Assembly (NCBI GenBank): GCA_963707555.1
Contig: CAVPQM010000004.1
Coordinates: 264,131-328,130, forward strand
Length of the DNA stretch: 64,000 bases
Reading direction: 5' to 3'
Source: JAFAFN01 sp963707555
GTDB lineage: Bacteria > Actinomycetota > Acidimicrobiia > Acidimicrobiales > Microtrichaceae
The notes below the pieces were generated by a model, which saw nothing but the letters and a program-made list of their open reading frames with translations, was not told where the DNA came from and searched no databases. Within the stretch, counting starts at the first letter, position 1. Each line of letters begins with the position of its first letter. A program made the position numbers and the translations under genes. Positions 30,428-40,011 of the stretch are shown here, piece after piece.

Positions 30428-31090
30428 GACGTGGTCCCTCCGGGGGAGTGGAGCCCGCGGAACCCTGCGGTGCGACGCTCGCCGCCGTAGCGCACGAGGG
30501 TCACGTCCATCGGGATCCCGGGCTCGAAGCGGGTGCTCGTGCCGGCGGGCACCGCCAGTCGGAACCCGACCGCTGCCGAGCGGTCGAACTCGAGCGCGTC
30601 GTTCGCCTCGGCGAAGTGGAAGTGGGAGCCGACCTGGACCGGTCGGTCGCCGGTGTTCAGCACCTGCAGGTCGACTGTCTCGAGCCCGTCGAAGAGCACG
30701 ACGGGATCGGCGGCGGCCAGGAGCTCGCCGGGGCGGACACCCGTGGCGGCGGCAGCGGCGGCGTCAGCCGCGTCGCTCGGCCGGGGCGCCTGGATCGGGT
30801 CGTGCAGCGTGACGAGCTTCGTGCCGTCGGGGAACGTGGCCTCGACCTGCAGCTCGTCGATCAGCACGTCGATGCCGTCCATCACGTCGTCGGTGCTGAG
30901 CACCTCTCGCCCCAGCGCCATGACCTCGGCGACCGTGCGGCCGTCACGCGCCGCCTCGAACACCCACGACGTGAGCACGGCCACCGATTCGGGGTGGTTC
31001 AGCCGCAGGCCGCGTGCCGCGGCGCCGCTCGGCGACGTCGGCTGCGACGTGGACGAGCAGGCGCTCCTGTTCGTGGGGCGAGAGCTGCAC
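30418..31090 (-). CDS. ureAB: Fused urease gamma-beta subunit UreAB (frameshifted)
   Basis: About 223 residues. Residues 1-100 are the gamma subunit (VQLSPHEQERLLVHVAADVA, then LRLNHPESVAVLTSWV, QVEATFPDGTKLVTLHDPI). After an Ala-rich linker, residues about 120-223 are the beta subunit (GVRPGELLAAADPV, VGSHFHFAEANDALEFDR, RFEPG). One extra base near 31020 splits the first 25 residues from the rest. The fusion resembles the small subunit of Helicobacter urease, while most bacteria keep ureA and ureB separate. The linker carries no stop or start codon, so the fusion looks real. Confidence 0.88.
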
Positions 31091-31093
31091 GGG

Positions 31094-32060
31094 TCAGCGC
31101 GACACGTCGGCGGGCGTCGGCTCGCCCGGTCGGATCAGCAGGGCGAGTCCGCCCGCCACGACTGCGGTGAGCGCCAGGCCCACGAGCCCGGCGGTCGAGC
31201 TCGACCACGACCCGTCGAGTCCGGACACCGCGTAGTCGGCCAACGGGCTGCCGTGCAGGATCGAACCGGGTCCGGTCACGGCGAAGCCGAGGTCGCCGGC
31301 GACCCGTTCCAGGCCGTCGGGCTGCGACGACGCCGCCAGTGACAGGACACCGGCGGTCGCCGACCGCACAGACGCCCATGGCGACGGTCGGGGACAGCTC
31401 GAGCCGACGCAGCGCCAGGACGGCACCCAGCGCGGCGAAGGTGACGACGAGCTCGCCGAGGCCGATGGCCGAGTGCACGCCGAGCATGGCCGAGGTCATC
31501 TCGCCGAGCGGCACCTGCGTCGTGCCGCCGACCGCCTGGAGCCCGGCGAACGCGAGGGCCGCGACCGGCGGTCCGACCAGCGAACCGGCGGCGACCGACG
31601 CCCACCAGCGCCCGTCGATGCGTCCCGAGGTCGCGATCAGTCGCATGGCGAGGGCGGTGACGAGCACCGGGATGATCGAGATGAGCAGGGCGTTGACGCC
31701 GAGCGCACCGACGCCCCCATCCGCGAAGAACAGGGCCTGACTGGCGAGCACCGCGGCGACCGCGAACAGGGCGCGTCGTGGGCCGAGCAGGGCGGTCGCC
31801 AGCGCACCGCCGAAGAGGTGCCCGCTCGTGCCGGGCAGCACCGGCACGTTCACCATCTGCAGCGCGAAGACCAGGGCTGCGGTCGCGACCTGCGGGCCGA
31901 CCCGCTCGGGGTGTTCGAGAAGCGTCGGGATCTTCGGCGCGTCGCCGGTGGTCCGACGCAGCGCCGTGGGCGCGAACGCCGCCGCGGCGAGCACGGCGGT
32001 CGCCCCCACTGCGGTGATGATCTCGGTCGGATCGTTGATCAGATGATCGGGAACGTGCAT
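31094..32060 (-). CDS. CbiM-type nickel/cobalt transport protein with C-terminal PDGLE domain (frameshifted)
   Basis: About 321 residues. The N-terminal MHVPDHLINDPTEI is CbiM-like, where the extreme N-terminus of the mature protein binds the metal. The core has about seven membrane helices (LPGTSGHLFGGALATALLGP, MLGVHSAIGLGELVV). One extra base near 31360 breaks the frame; the C-terminal piece holds the PDGLE motif (SSQPDGLERVAGDLG) of CbiN-like domains. Position at the head of the urease operon indicates nickel supply. No CbiQ or CbiO is in the window, so energising subunits must be elsewhere or not needed. Confidence 0.87.
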
Positions 32061-32188
32061 GTCGTGACACCTCTCAGGTCGGCCCGGGCCGAACCTACCC
32101 GTCGGTGTCGACGGGTTCCGCCTCGCCGTGTCACGGCAGTGTTACAAGTTCGCGCGCCAGCGCCCGCCGGGCGCACCGACCCACGGTG

Positions 32189-32857
32189 TCAGCTGCGGTC
32201 GTCGTGGATCGACAGCCCGTCGAAGAGCAGGCCGACCGCGGTCTCGGCGTGGGCGCGCACCGCCTCTGGGTCGCTGCCGTCGACGCTCACGCCGAGTCGC
32301 TCGGCGAGGCCCGGGAACACGATCGGGCCGGCGATCCCGTTGGTCATGAAGAAGTACAGCAACCCGGCGGAGTCGGTGCGGACCTTGCCCTGCGCCTCGA
32401 GCTGTCGCAGCAGGCCGCCTCCGAAGTCCTGCACCGGTTCGATGAAGGCGGTGAAGAGGTACTCGAGGCGCTCGCCGCCCAGCACCGCTTCCTGGTTGAT
32501 GATGCGCAGCATCGACGGTCGCATCGCGTTGATCTCGACGTAGCGCACGATGCCCGCACGCAACCGGGCCAGGTCGTCGGGGAAGCGGGTGTGGGTGAGC
32601 GTCACCAGGTCGCGGCGGATGACGCGGAACCCGTGGTCGACCGCTGCGTACCAGAGCTGCTCCTTGGAGCCGAAGCGCTGCGGGATGTGGTTGTGGTGCA
32701 CGCCGATGCTGCGGGCGAGGCTCCGCACCGAGGTTCCCGCGAAGCCCTCCTCGGCGAACGCGTCCAGCGCTGCGTCGAGCACCTCGGCGTCGGAGAGGAC
32801 CCCGTTGGACCTCGCCGCTGCCTGGTCGGGAGGGTTCGCTGACTCCTGATCACCCAC
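32189..32857 (-). CDS. TetR-family regulator
   Basis: 222 residues with an N-terminal helix-turn-helix (residues 22-68, VRSLARSIGVHHNHIPQRFG) and a TetR ligand-binding domain. The regulon is unknown. It is upstream of and co-oriented with the CbiM-urease operon, with 128 bp between, and divergent from the DUF6328-like gene. GTG 32857 has TAGCGT 8 nt upstream. Confidence 0.82.
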   Translation of the reverse strand: MGDQESANPPDQAAARSNGVLSDAEVLDAALDAFAEEGFAGTSVRSLARSIGVHHNHIPQRFGSKEQLWYAAVDHGFRVIRRDLVTLTHTRFPDDLARLRAGIVRYVEINAMRPSMLRIINQEAVLGGERLEYLFTAFIEPVQDFGGGLLRQLEAQGKVRTDSAGLLYFFMTNGIAGPIVFPGLAERLGVSVDGSDPEAVRAHAETAVGLLFDGLSIHDDRS

Positions 32858-32909
32858 TTCGCCGAACGCTACAGGCTCGCTGATCGTCCCGACCGGGTAG
32901 AACGTGCAC

Positions 32910-33521
32910 GTGGACGATCACCGACCGCAGCACACCGGCGAGCAGGACGACGACCTGCCCGCGGAGCAGGTCGGCGACGACCGGGACCTCGCCGAGCTCG
33001 ACGACGTCCGGGACCGGGAGGAGCTGCGCAACCGCTACTACGGGCTCCTCCAGGAGCTGCGCGTCGTGCTGCCCGGCGCCCAGGTGCTGGTGGCCTTCCT
33101 GGTCACCGCCCCGTTCGCGACGCGCTTCCCCGAGCTCGACCGGACCGGCCGGGGCATCTTCGGCATCGCCACCGTGTGCTCGATGCTGTCGGTGATCTGC
33201 ATGCTGTCGCCGGCGGCCTTCCACCGATTCGGTCGTCGCACCGCGAGGGCGCAACGTCTGCGCTGGAGCATCCGCCTCACGGTGGTCGGCATGGCCTTCC
33301 TGGGTGTGGCCATGGCGGCAACGCTGTGGTGCGTCGTCCGGTTCGTCTACGGCACCGTCCCGTCGCTGCTGATCATGGTCCCGGTCGTCGTGGCGCTGCC
33401 GTTGTTCTGGCTCGTCCTGCCGCTCACCGTCGGCAGCCGTTCCTCCGACGAGGTCGACGAGGACGAGGGCGGTCGCTCGCCCCGGATGGCCGGGCGGGGC
33501 GGTCTCAGCGAGCGACCCTGA
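32910..33521 (+). CDS. DUF6328-like integral membrane protein
   Basis: 203 residues. A charged N-terminal stretch (about 35 residues) precedes NRYYGLLQELRVVLPGAQVL and four hydrophobic segments, with SPAAFHRFGRRTARAQRLRW between helices two and three. This pattern matches the DUF6328 family of actinobacterial membrane proteins, function unknown. GTG 32910 is preferred to GTG 32904 because TAGAAC lies 6 nt before it. It overlaps the convergent FGE gene end by 17 bp. Confidence 0.7.
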   Translation: MDDHRPQHTGEQDDDLPAEQVGDDRDLAELDDVRDREELRNRYYGLLQELRVVLPGAQVLVAFLVTAPFATRFPELDRTGRGIFGIATVCSMLSVICMLSPAAFHRFGRRTARAQRLRWSIRLTVVGMAFLGVAMAATLWCVVRFVYGTVPSLLIMVPVVVALPLFWLVLPLTVGSRSSDEVDEDEGGRSPRMAGRGGLSERP

Positions 33522-34478
33522 AGCCGATGTTGCCCGCTGCGCTGTCGGGTGTGTTCGCGCTGCGCGCCGCGACCCGGTAGCGCCAGCAGTACGACTCGTG
33601 GCACAGGTAGGACCCGCCGCGCATGGCACGGTGGGTGCCCGTCGGCGGGCCACCCTGCACCGTCGCCCGGGCTCGGCCGTGGCGCCGTCGGCGTGGTCGG
33701 TGCCGAACCAGTCCGAGCACCACTCCCACACGTTGCCGCACATGTTGAACGCGCCGAACCCGTTCGGGGCGAAGGCGTCGACGGGTGCCGTGCCGACGTG
33801 TCCGTCGTCGCCGGTGTCCTGCAGCGGGAACTCCCCCTGGAAGACGTTCATCATGTGTCGCCCCTCGGGTTCGCGCTCGTCGCCCCACGGGAAGCGGCGC
33901 TGCTCGAGCCCGCCACGCGCCGCGTACTCCCACTCGGCCTCGGTCGGGAGGCGGACCCCTGCCCACTCGCAGTAGGCGACCGCGTCGAGCCAGGCGACGT
34001 GGACGACCGGGTGGTCGCCGCGGCCGTCGAGGTCGGAGTGCGGTCCCTCGGGGTGGTCCCAGCCGGCGCCCTCGACCAGGCGCCACCACGGCGCGGCGGC
34101 CACGCCTCGCGTCGGTGGGAAGTCGTCGGGCAGCAGCCCGCCGAACACGAACGACGAGCCGAGCTGCTCCGACACCGTCCGGAACCCCGTGGCGTCGACG
34201 AACGCGGCCCAGTCGTCGTTCGTCACCGCGTGTGCGCCGAGCTCGAAGGGCGCCACCGAGACCGACCGGACAGGTCCCTCGCCGTCGCTCGGATACAACG
34301 TCTCGTCGGATCCCATCAGGAAGTCGCCGCCGTCGAGCGGGAGCCACGACCGGCGCGCGCCGGACGCGGCCGGCGCTCCTGCTCCGGTCGGCGCCGGTGC
34401 AGCGTCGGCGCGGGGAGGCCCGTCGGGCGGGGGAGCGGGCCGGTCGTCCGAGCCGGGGCTGCAACACGAGGAGGTCAC
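33505..34478 (-). CDS. Formylglycine-generating enzyme (frameshifted)
   Basis: About 324 residues, SUMF1-type copper oxidase that converts a Cys in sulfatases (CxPxR) to formylglycine. Seen: GGDFLMGSDETLYPSDGEGP, HVAWLDAVAYCEWAGVRLP, TEAEWEYAARGG, MCGNVWEWCSDWF, and the diagnostic active-site pair in GGSYLCHESYCWRYRVAA with SANTPDSAAGNIGFR, which separates true FGEs from other FGE-sulfatase family proteins. A one-base deletion near 33668 splits the last 45 residues. No sulfatase gene is in the window. Start GTG 34478 has CATGAT 6 nt upstream. Confidence 0.9.
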
Positions 34479-34510
34479 CAGGGGATCATGCCATCCGCAG
34501 GGGCCACCAC

Positions 34511-34516
34511 TACCGT
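34511..34516 (+). promoter_or_regulatory. -10 element (TACCGT) of the TetR gene
   Basis: TACCGT ends 7 nt before ATG 34524; presumed leaderless, divergent from the FGE promoter (CATGAT at 34485-34490 on the minus strand). Confidence 0.45.
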
Positions 34517-34523
34517 GACCACG

Positions 34524-35120
34524 ATGAGCGAACCCCGGACGCCCCTCAGCGCAGCGGTGATCCTGGATGCGGCACGGGCGACCATGATCGAGGTCGGTCC
34601 CGATGCGATGTCGCTGCGCCGCATCGCTCGTCGGCTCGGTGTCACCGCGCCGGCGCTCTACGCGCACTTCGCGTCGAAGGACGACCTCATGCGCGCCGTC
34701 GCCGACGAGGAGTTCGGTCGCCTGCTCGACGGGTTGGTCGTCGCGTCGACCTCGGTCGCGGACCCGATCGAGCGCATCAAGGTCCAGAGTCGGGCCTACG
34801 TCGACCACACGCTCGCCAACCCGGCGCTCTTCGGTGTGATGACGATGTTCCGCCCGGCCTGGTCACCTCAGGAGGCAGCGCCCGAGCACGATCTCGCCTC
34901 GAAGTCCTTCGAGGTCTCGAGCGTCGCCATCGACGACGCGATCGCCGCCGGTCTGTTGCGCACCGACGATCCCCTCATGGTCGGGTTGACCATCTGGGCC
35001 GCGGTGCACGGCGTCGCCACCGTGCTGCTCGCCCGCCCGGGTCTCGGGTCGGACTACGAGTCCACGCTGGTCGACTCGGTGATCGACGCGGTCGTCGACG
35101 GGCTCAGGTCGACTCGCTGA
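34524..35120 (+). CDS. TetR-family regulator next to the carotenoid oxygenase cluster
   Basis: 198 residues. The N-terminal helix-turn-helix (residues 10-57, LRRIARRLGVTAPALYAHFA) is followed by a TetR_C-like domain (RAYVDHTLANPALFGVM) ending near VIDAVVDGLRS. It converges on the first carotenoid-oxygenase gene with a 17-bp 3' overlap. It is a candidate, unproven, for the protein that binds the shared GTGAACA palindromes; its own promoter lacks that palindrome. Confidence 0.83.
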   Translation: MSEPRTPLSAAVILDAARATMIEVGPDAMSLRRIARRLGVTAPALYAHFASKDDLMRAVADEEFGRLLDGLVVASTSVADPIERIKVQSRAYVDHTLANPALFGVMTMFRPAWSPQEAAPEHDLASKSFEVSSVAIDDAIAAGLLRTDDPLMVGLTIWAAVHGVATVLLARPGLGSDYESTLVDSVIDAVVDGLRSTR

Positions 35121-36563
35121 GCGGTTCGTCGCCCGGGAGCCAGGACCCGTGGAAGCCGAACGGCACCCGCCGGCCGGCGTGCACGGTCGCCACCGGGTCC
35201 GCTTCGATGTCCTGCGCGTCGAGCACGACCAGGTCGGAGCGGTCGGTCGCCGCGTCGTACACCCAGGTCAGCAGCCACCCACCGTCCTGACCGTCGCGTG
35301 AGGGGTCGGGCGCGAAGACCGCTTCGCCGCAGGTCCGACCGGGCCCGAAGCGGTGTGACCGCGTGGAGCCGTCGGACAGGTCGATCCGGGTCACCGAGTC
35401 GAACGCGCCCTCTTCGGGGTTCGACGAGCCGGGGTCGTCCGCGGACCTGGTGTCGACGATGGTGGCCAGGTAACCGACGTGGTGCTCCCGGCCGGCGATG
35501 CGGTCGTCGATCCGGGGGAAGTCGCCTCGCACGTCGGTGAGCTGGGTCGTGGTGGCGCGGCTGGTCCCGAGGTCGACCGTGAAGCGACTGAGGTGGCCGC
35601 CTCCGTCCTCGCCTCCCGCGCCGGCCTCTGCGGCCTCGAGTCCGATGTCGAGGCGCGGGAGGCGGCAGCCGTCGAGCACGAGGGTGGAGTCGTCGCTCCA
35701 CACGTTGAGGAAGTGGAAGACGTAGCAGGGCTCGACCTCGGCCCAGCGGAGGTCGCTGCCGTCGCCGTCGCGTCGCATCACGCCGATGCGCGTGCCCAGC
35801 TCGGGCGCCCAGCGGATCATCGGGCCACCCTGCAGGAAGCCGGACAGGTCGAAGAGCGCTGGACCGTCGAAGAACACGACGTGCTGCTCGGTGATCGCGA
35901 AGTCGTGCATCATCACCGGGTTCGGCAGGTCGATGTCGACCGAGCGGATCAGCCGGCCCGACCGCGTCGGCGACGTGGTACCGCAGGTAGGGCGCCATCG
36001 CCGAGTAGCCGAAGAAGTGCATCTCGCCGGTCACGGTGTCGATCTTCGGATGGGCGGTCATCGCTCCGACGAGCGCGCCGTCGAAGTCGTGGGTGCCGAG
36101 GGTCTCGAGCGAGTCGTCGACCAGCGTCGGCGGCCCCGCCTCCCAGAGGCACATCGTGCGGCCCGGCGTGGCGCACGACGTGGGTGTTGGCCACGTTCTT
36201 CATCGGACCGGCGTCGCCGACCAACTCCGGGGTGGGGAACGCCGGCTGGGCCATGCCGCCGTAGATCGCGTGGCCGGCACGGACCTCGGCGCCGAGTCCC
36301 GCGCTGCGGATCCACCGGTTGCGATAGGCGACCGACGACCCGTCGAAGGTCGCGGCGTGCAGCATGCCGTCGCCGTCGAAGAGGTGGTACGCGCCGAGCG
36401 GGGCGAACATCGGGTTCGGGCCGTTGCGCAGGAACGTGCCGCGCAGGCCGTCGGGCAGCGCTCCGGAGACGTCGAGGCGCCCCAGGTCGACCTCGTCGGG
36501 AACGGGGGCGTAGGGGCCCGCCAGGTACGGGCTGGAGCTGGTCTCGGTCTGGGTCGCGGACAC
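35104..36563 (-). CDS. Carotenoid-cleavage-type oxygenase 1 (two frameshifts)
   Basis: About 485-residue nonheme iron dioxygenase of the RPE65/carotenoid oxygenase family, which cleaves C=C bonds of carotenoids, apocarotenoids or stilbenes. All four iron-binding His contexts are visible: MTAHPKID, VMMHDFAITEQHVVFF, YVFHFLNVWSDD, and FGFHGSWLP; the N-terminal PNPMFAPLGAYHLFDGDGM is also typical. Extra bases in GGG runs near 36166 and 35967 divide it into three frames. GTG 36563 is chosen for its AGGAG SD. It is divergent from oxygenase 2 across a 105-bp region holding an operator-like half palindrome. Confidence 0.88.
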
Positions 36564-36616
36564 GTGCGGACTCCTGCTCGGTGCCGGTCGGCGGACTGCT
36601 GGACCGGTGTCGCCCG

Positions 36617-36636
36617 TCACTTTACAGTGTTCACCG
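36617..36636. promoter_or_regulatory. Operator-like site between oxygenases 1 and 2
   Basis: TGTTCACCG at 36628-36636 matches one arm of the palindromes at 43423 and 43495; the left arm (TTTACA) is degenerate. TAAAGT on the minus strand overlaps it and may be the -10 of oxygenase 1. Confidence 0.45.
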
Positions 36637-36668
36637 AGCGCACACCTCGTCGCGCGTCGGGAGGCTCC

Positions 36669-38372
36669 ATGCCCATTCCACGGTCACTGTTCTCGATGGC
36701 CGATCCCGAGGACCACGACCTGTCGGTCGTGGCCGGGGAGTGGCCCGCCGATCTGGGCGGCGAGCTGGTGATCAGCGCGCCGCACCCGGACACGTTCGCC
36801 GGGCCGCACCCGTTCTTCGGCGAGGGCACCACCTACCGGCTGTCCCTCGACCCGGGCACCCACGGAGCGCCCGAGGGGCACCACGCGTGGCGACAGCGCC
36901 GTATCGACTCGCCCTCGGCCCGTCTGCGCGCCGCCCGACCCGAGCTGTTCACGCCGACCATGATCGGAGTGCAGTCGCCCTTCGGTCACACCAACGCGGC
37001 GAACACCGCGCCGCTGCCGTGGGGTGACCGCCTCTTCATGACGTGGGACGCCGGGCGGCCCGTCGAGATCGATCCGGTGACGCTCGCGTACCTCGGCGAC
37101 GTCGGCCACCGCTCCGACTGGGCGACCTTCGAGGTCGCGCCCCAGCCCGTGCTGCCCCTGGTCATGTCGACCGCGCACCCCGTCATCGATCCCGACCGCG
37201 ACGTGCTGTGGACCGTCAACACCCACTGGGGTGCGCTGCACGTCGTCCGCTGGGACGGTCACGGTGCGGTCGAGTCGTGGCCGATCGCAGGGGCGACGAT
37301 CCCGCAGTCCGTGCACACGATCACCCAGACCCGGGACTGGCTCATCGTGGGTGACTGCGCGTTCCACGTCGAACCCCAGGTGCTCGCGGGCGGCGACCGG
37401 ACCGAGCCGGCCAACCTGGACGCGCCGGTGTACCTGATCCGCAAGGCGGCGCTCGACGCGACGCCGCCCGGCACCGAGGTGCCCTGCCAGAGCTTCCAGA
37501 TCTCCCCGGAGATCAACCACTACTACGCGACCTACGACGACAGCGACGGCATCCGGATCCTCTTCGAGCACACCGAGAGCGCCGACATCGCGATGACCCA
37601 GCAGGCGGGCGACGTCGACGCGCTCGGACGTCCGTGCGACCCGGCGCTGCGCGGGCTCTACGGGTTCCCGATGGTGCCGGACCGCACGACGATGGTGGTG
37701 GTCGATCCCGAGAGCGCCCAGGTCCTGCACCGCGCCGAGCTGCGCGAACCAGAGCTGCTCTGGACCCGCCAGCTCAATGCGATGGACTGGAGCACCGAGG
37801 GCCGGACCCGGCCGACGCTGCACCACACCGTGCACCAGGGCTGGCGTCCCGAGGGGGTGACCCAGAAGATGCTGGCGCTGTACGGCGACCGGGTCGACCG
37901 CACGCTGCTGCCCTCCGAGGAGACGGTGCCGCTGCTGGCCTCGATGGACGTCGACGACCTGCAGCTCGTCGCCCACCACGAGTTCGCCCTCGACGACTTC
38001 CCGACCTCGCCGATCTTCGTGCCGCGGGACCCGGGTGCGGACCCGTCGAAGTCGCGCTACGCCGGCTCGTCGCCCGGTGGCCACGACGGCTATGTGGTCG
38101 TGCCGTTGATGAACGACGACGGGTTCCGGGTCGAGGTGTTCCACGCCGACGACGTCGCCAGGGGCCCGATCGCGACGCTCGCTGCGCCCGGGGTGACCAT
38201 GCCGTTCGTGCTGCACTCGGCCTGGATGCCCCGCGCGGTCCCCGCCGAGGACCTGCCTCGCAACCGGTTCGCCGACGAGCTCGACCGGCTCGGCGAGCTC
38301 GACCCGGACCTGCAGCGCGTCGTGCACGGCGTCGTCGACGACCTCGAGCAGGGCGCCCCCCTCGCCTCCTGA
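36669..38372 (+). CDS. Carotenoid-cleavage-type oxygenase 2
   Basis: 567 residues, intact. Iron ligands: MSTAHPVIDPD, QSVHTITQTRDWLIV, PEINHYYATYDD, and FVLHSAWMP. The insertions HHAWRQRRIDSPSARLRA and a C-terminal helical tail of about 45 residues distinguish it from oxygenase 1. ATG 36669 has GGGAGG 4 nt upstream. No signal peptide is seen, so a cytoplasmic enzyme is likely. Substrate unknown; the family includes carotenoid, apocarotenoid, lignostilbene and isoeugenol-type cleavage. Confidence 0.87.
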   Translation: MPIPRSLFSMADPEDHDLSVVAGEWPADLGGELVISAPHPDTFAGPHPFFGEGTTYRLSLDPGTHGAPEGHHAWRQRRIDSPSARLRAARPELFTPTMIGVQSPFGHTNAANTAPLPWGDRLFMTWDAGRPVEIDPVTLAYLGDVGHRSDWATFEVAPQPVLPLVMSTAHPVIDPDRDVLWTVNTHWGALHVVRWDGHGAVESWPIAGATIPQSVHTITQTRDWLIVGDCAFHVEPQVLAGGDRTEPANLDAPVYLIRKAALDATPPGTEVPCQSFQISPEINHYYATYDDSDGIRILFEHTESADIAMTQQAGDVDALGRPCDPALRGLYGFPMVPDRTTMVVVDPESAQVLHRAELREPELLWTRQLNAMDWSTEGRTRPTLHHTVHQGWRPEGVTQKMLALYGDRVDRTLLPSEETVPLLASMDVDDLQLVAHHEFALDDFPTSPIFVPRDPGADPSKSRYAGSSPGGHDGYVVVPLMNDDGFRVEVFHADDVARGPIATLAAPGVTMPFVLHSAWMPRAVPAEDLPRNRFADELDRLGELDPDLQRVVHGVVDDLEQGAPLAS

Positions 38373-38400
38373 TCCCAGGAGCGCTGATCGCTCCGACCCC

Positions 38401-38463
38401 GATTCCCGAAATGACAGCTGTTTTCGATGCGATGTCATCGAAAACAGCTGTCATTTCGAATCA
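38401..38463. repeat. Long near-perfect palindrome between convergent genes
   Basis: Arms 38407-38428 and 38437-38458 are 22-bp perfect complements around an 8-bp loop (GCGATGTC). The flanks GATTC and GAATC extend pairing past a 2-nt bulge. The arms are AT-richer than the surroundings (contain CAGCTGTTTTC and GAAAACAGCTG). It lies between the convergent oxygenase 2 and livF genes, so a bidirectional terminator is the simplest role, though no T-tract follows. Confidence 0.7.
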
Positions 38464-38480
38464 GGGGCGAGGGACGGCGG

Positions 38481-39258
38481 TCAGCGCTCTCCGAGGTAAC
38501 CGGCCTCGACCTCGTCGATCCGTTCGGACACCTCGGTCGCCGTGCCGGCGAGCACCACCCGCCCACGGTCGAGCACGTAGGCGTGGTCGGCGACACCGAG
38601 CACGAGCGGGACGTGCTGTTCGACGACCAGGACACCCGCGCCCGTCGTCTCGGCGATCGTGCGGAGCACTGGCAACAACTGCGACACGATGATCGGCGCG
38701 AGGCCCAGGCTGAGCTCGTCGACGAGCAGCAGCTGGGGCCGACCGAGCACTGCCCGAGCGAGGGCGAGCATCTGCTGCTCGCCGCCCGAGAGCAGACCGG
38801 CCCGACGGTCGATGACGCCGCGCAGTGCGGGGAACCAGTCGAACACAGCTTCGAGGTGATCGATGTCGGATGGGCCGCCACCCCGGGCTGGCAAGCCGAG
38901 GCGGAGGTTCTCCGCCACGGTGAGGTCGGAGAACAGTCCGCGATCCTCGGGCACGTGCGCGACGCCCGAACGTGCCGCGGCGCCAGACGTCGCGGACGAC
39001 CATGCGGCGCCGCGTCGGCGGCGTCTCGCCGAGCACGGTCATCGACCCGCCGAGCACCGGCAGCAACCCGGAGACCGTCGACAGCGTCGTGGTCTTGCCG
39101 GCGCCGTTCGCGCCGAGCAGGGCGACCACCTCGCCGGCGCGCACGACCATGTCGACGTCACGCACCACGGGCACGCCGTCGTAACCGGCCGACAACCCGT
39201 CGAGCTCCAGGACCGGGTCGGCCTGCTGGGTCGTGGTCTCGGCGTCGGACCCGGTCAT
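38481..39258 (-). CDS. livF: Branched-chain amino acid-type ABC transporter ATP-binding protein LivF (frameshifted)
   Basis: About 258 residues. Walker A GANGAGKTT, signature LLSGGEQQMLALAR, Walker B LLLVDELSLGLAP and the switch His in VEQHV are visible, in the LivF type (short, no long insertion). One extra base in a GGG run near 38965 splits it before VAHVPEDRGLF. Its ATG overlaps the livG stop (ATGA). It energises a LIV-type importer whose solute is not known here. Confidence 0.9.
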
Positions 39259-40011
39259 CGTTCGATCCCGTCGCCGAGGTAGGCGGCGATCACACGCTCG
39301 TCGGCACGGACCTCGGCCGGCGTGCCGCTCGCGATGAGCCCGCCGAAGTCGATCACGTCGACGCGGTCGCACACCTCGAGCACCACGGCCATGTCGTGCT
39401 CGACGAGCAGCACCGTGGTCCCGCGCTCGGGCAGCGCCCGCAGGACGTCGTTGAGTGCGGCGGTCTCGGACGGGTCGAGGCCTGCCGCGGGTTCGTCCAA
39501 CAGCAACAGCCGCGGCTCGGCGACCAGCGCCCGCCCGAGCGCCACCAAGTGGCGCTGCCCGTTGGAGAGCTCCCCGGGCCGTCGCTGGCCGAGCTCTGCG
39601 AGACCGAGCAGCTCCAGCACCTCGGTGACCACACGATGGTCGCGTCGTCGGGGTCGCACCGCGTCGAGCAGCAGCGACCACGCTCCGGGCCGGTCCAGCG
39701 CGGTGAACAGGTTCTCGGTGACCGTGAGGTCCTCGAACAGCTCGAGCGACTGGAAGGTGCGCACCAGACCCGTGCCGCGCACGCAGGTGAGGGCTGAGCT
39801 CGTCGATGCGACGGTCGTCGAGCACCACTCGCCCGTCGGTGGTGGCGACGAACCCGCTGAGCGCATCGATGAAGGTCGTCTTGCCCGCACCGTTCGGGCC
39901 GATCAGACCGACGATCGATCCCTCGTCGACGTCCATCGAGACGTGGTCGAGCGCGACGAGTCCACCGTGGCGGACCGTCAGGTCGGTCACCCGGAGCAGC
40001 GGGCCGCTCAT
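39255..40011 (-). CDS. livG: LIV-type ABC transporter ATP-binding protein LivG (frameshifted)
   Basis: About 251 residues. Walker A GPNGAGKTT, LVRTFQSLELF Q-loop, signature ELSNGQRHLVALGRAL, Walker B LLLLDEPAAGLDP, VEHDMAVV. The frame breaks near 39788 (one extra base) between SPHLRAR and GTGLVRTF. Start ATG 40011 overlaps the livHM stop and its stop overlaps livF, both by ATGA. Confidence 0.9.

Noticed and set aside
32061..32188. Cobalamin or nickel riboswitch upstream of the CbiM-urease operon
   Set aside because: The 128-bp gap is too short for a cobalamin riboswitch and I could not find its conserved core; only a TAGGTT box and TGACAC repeats are visible.
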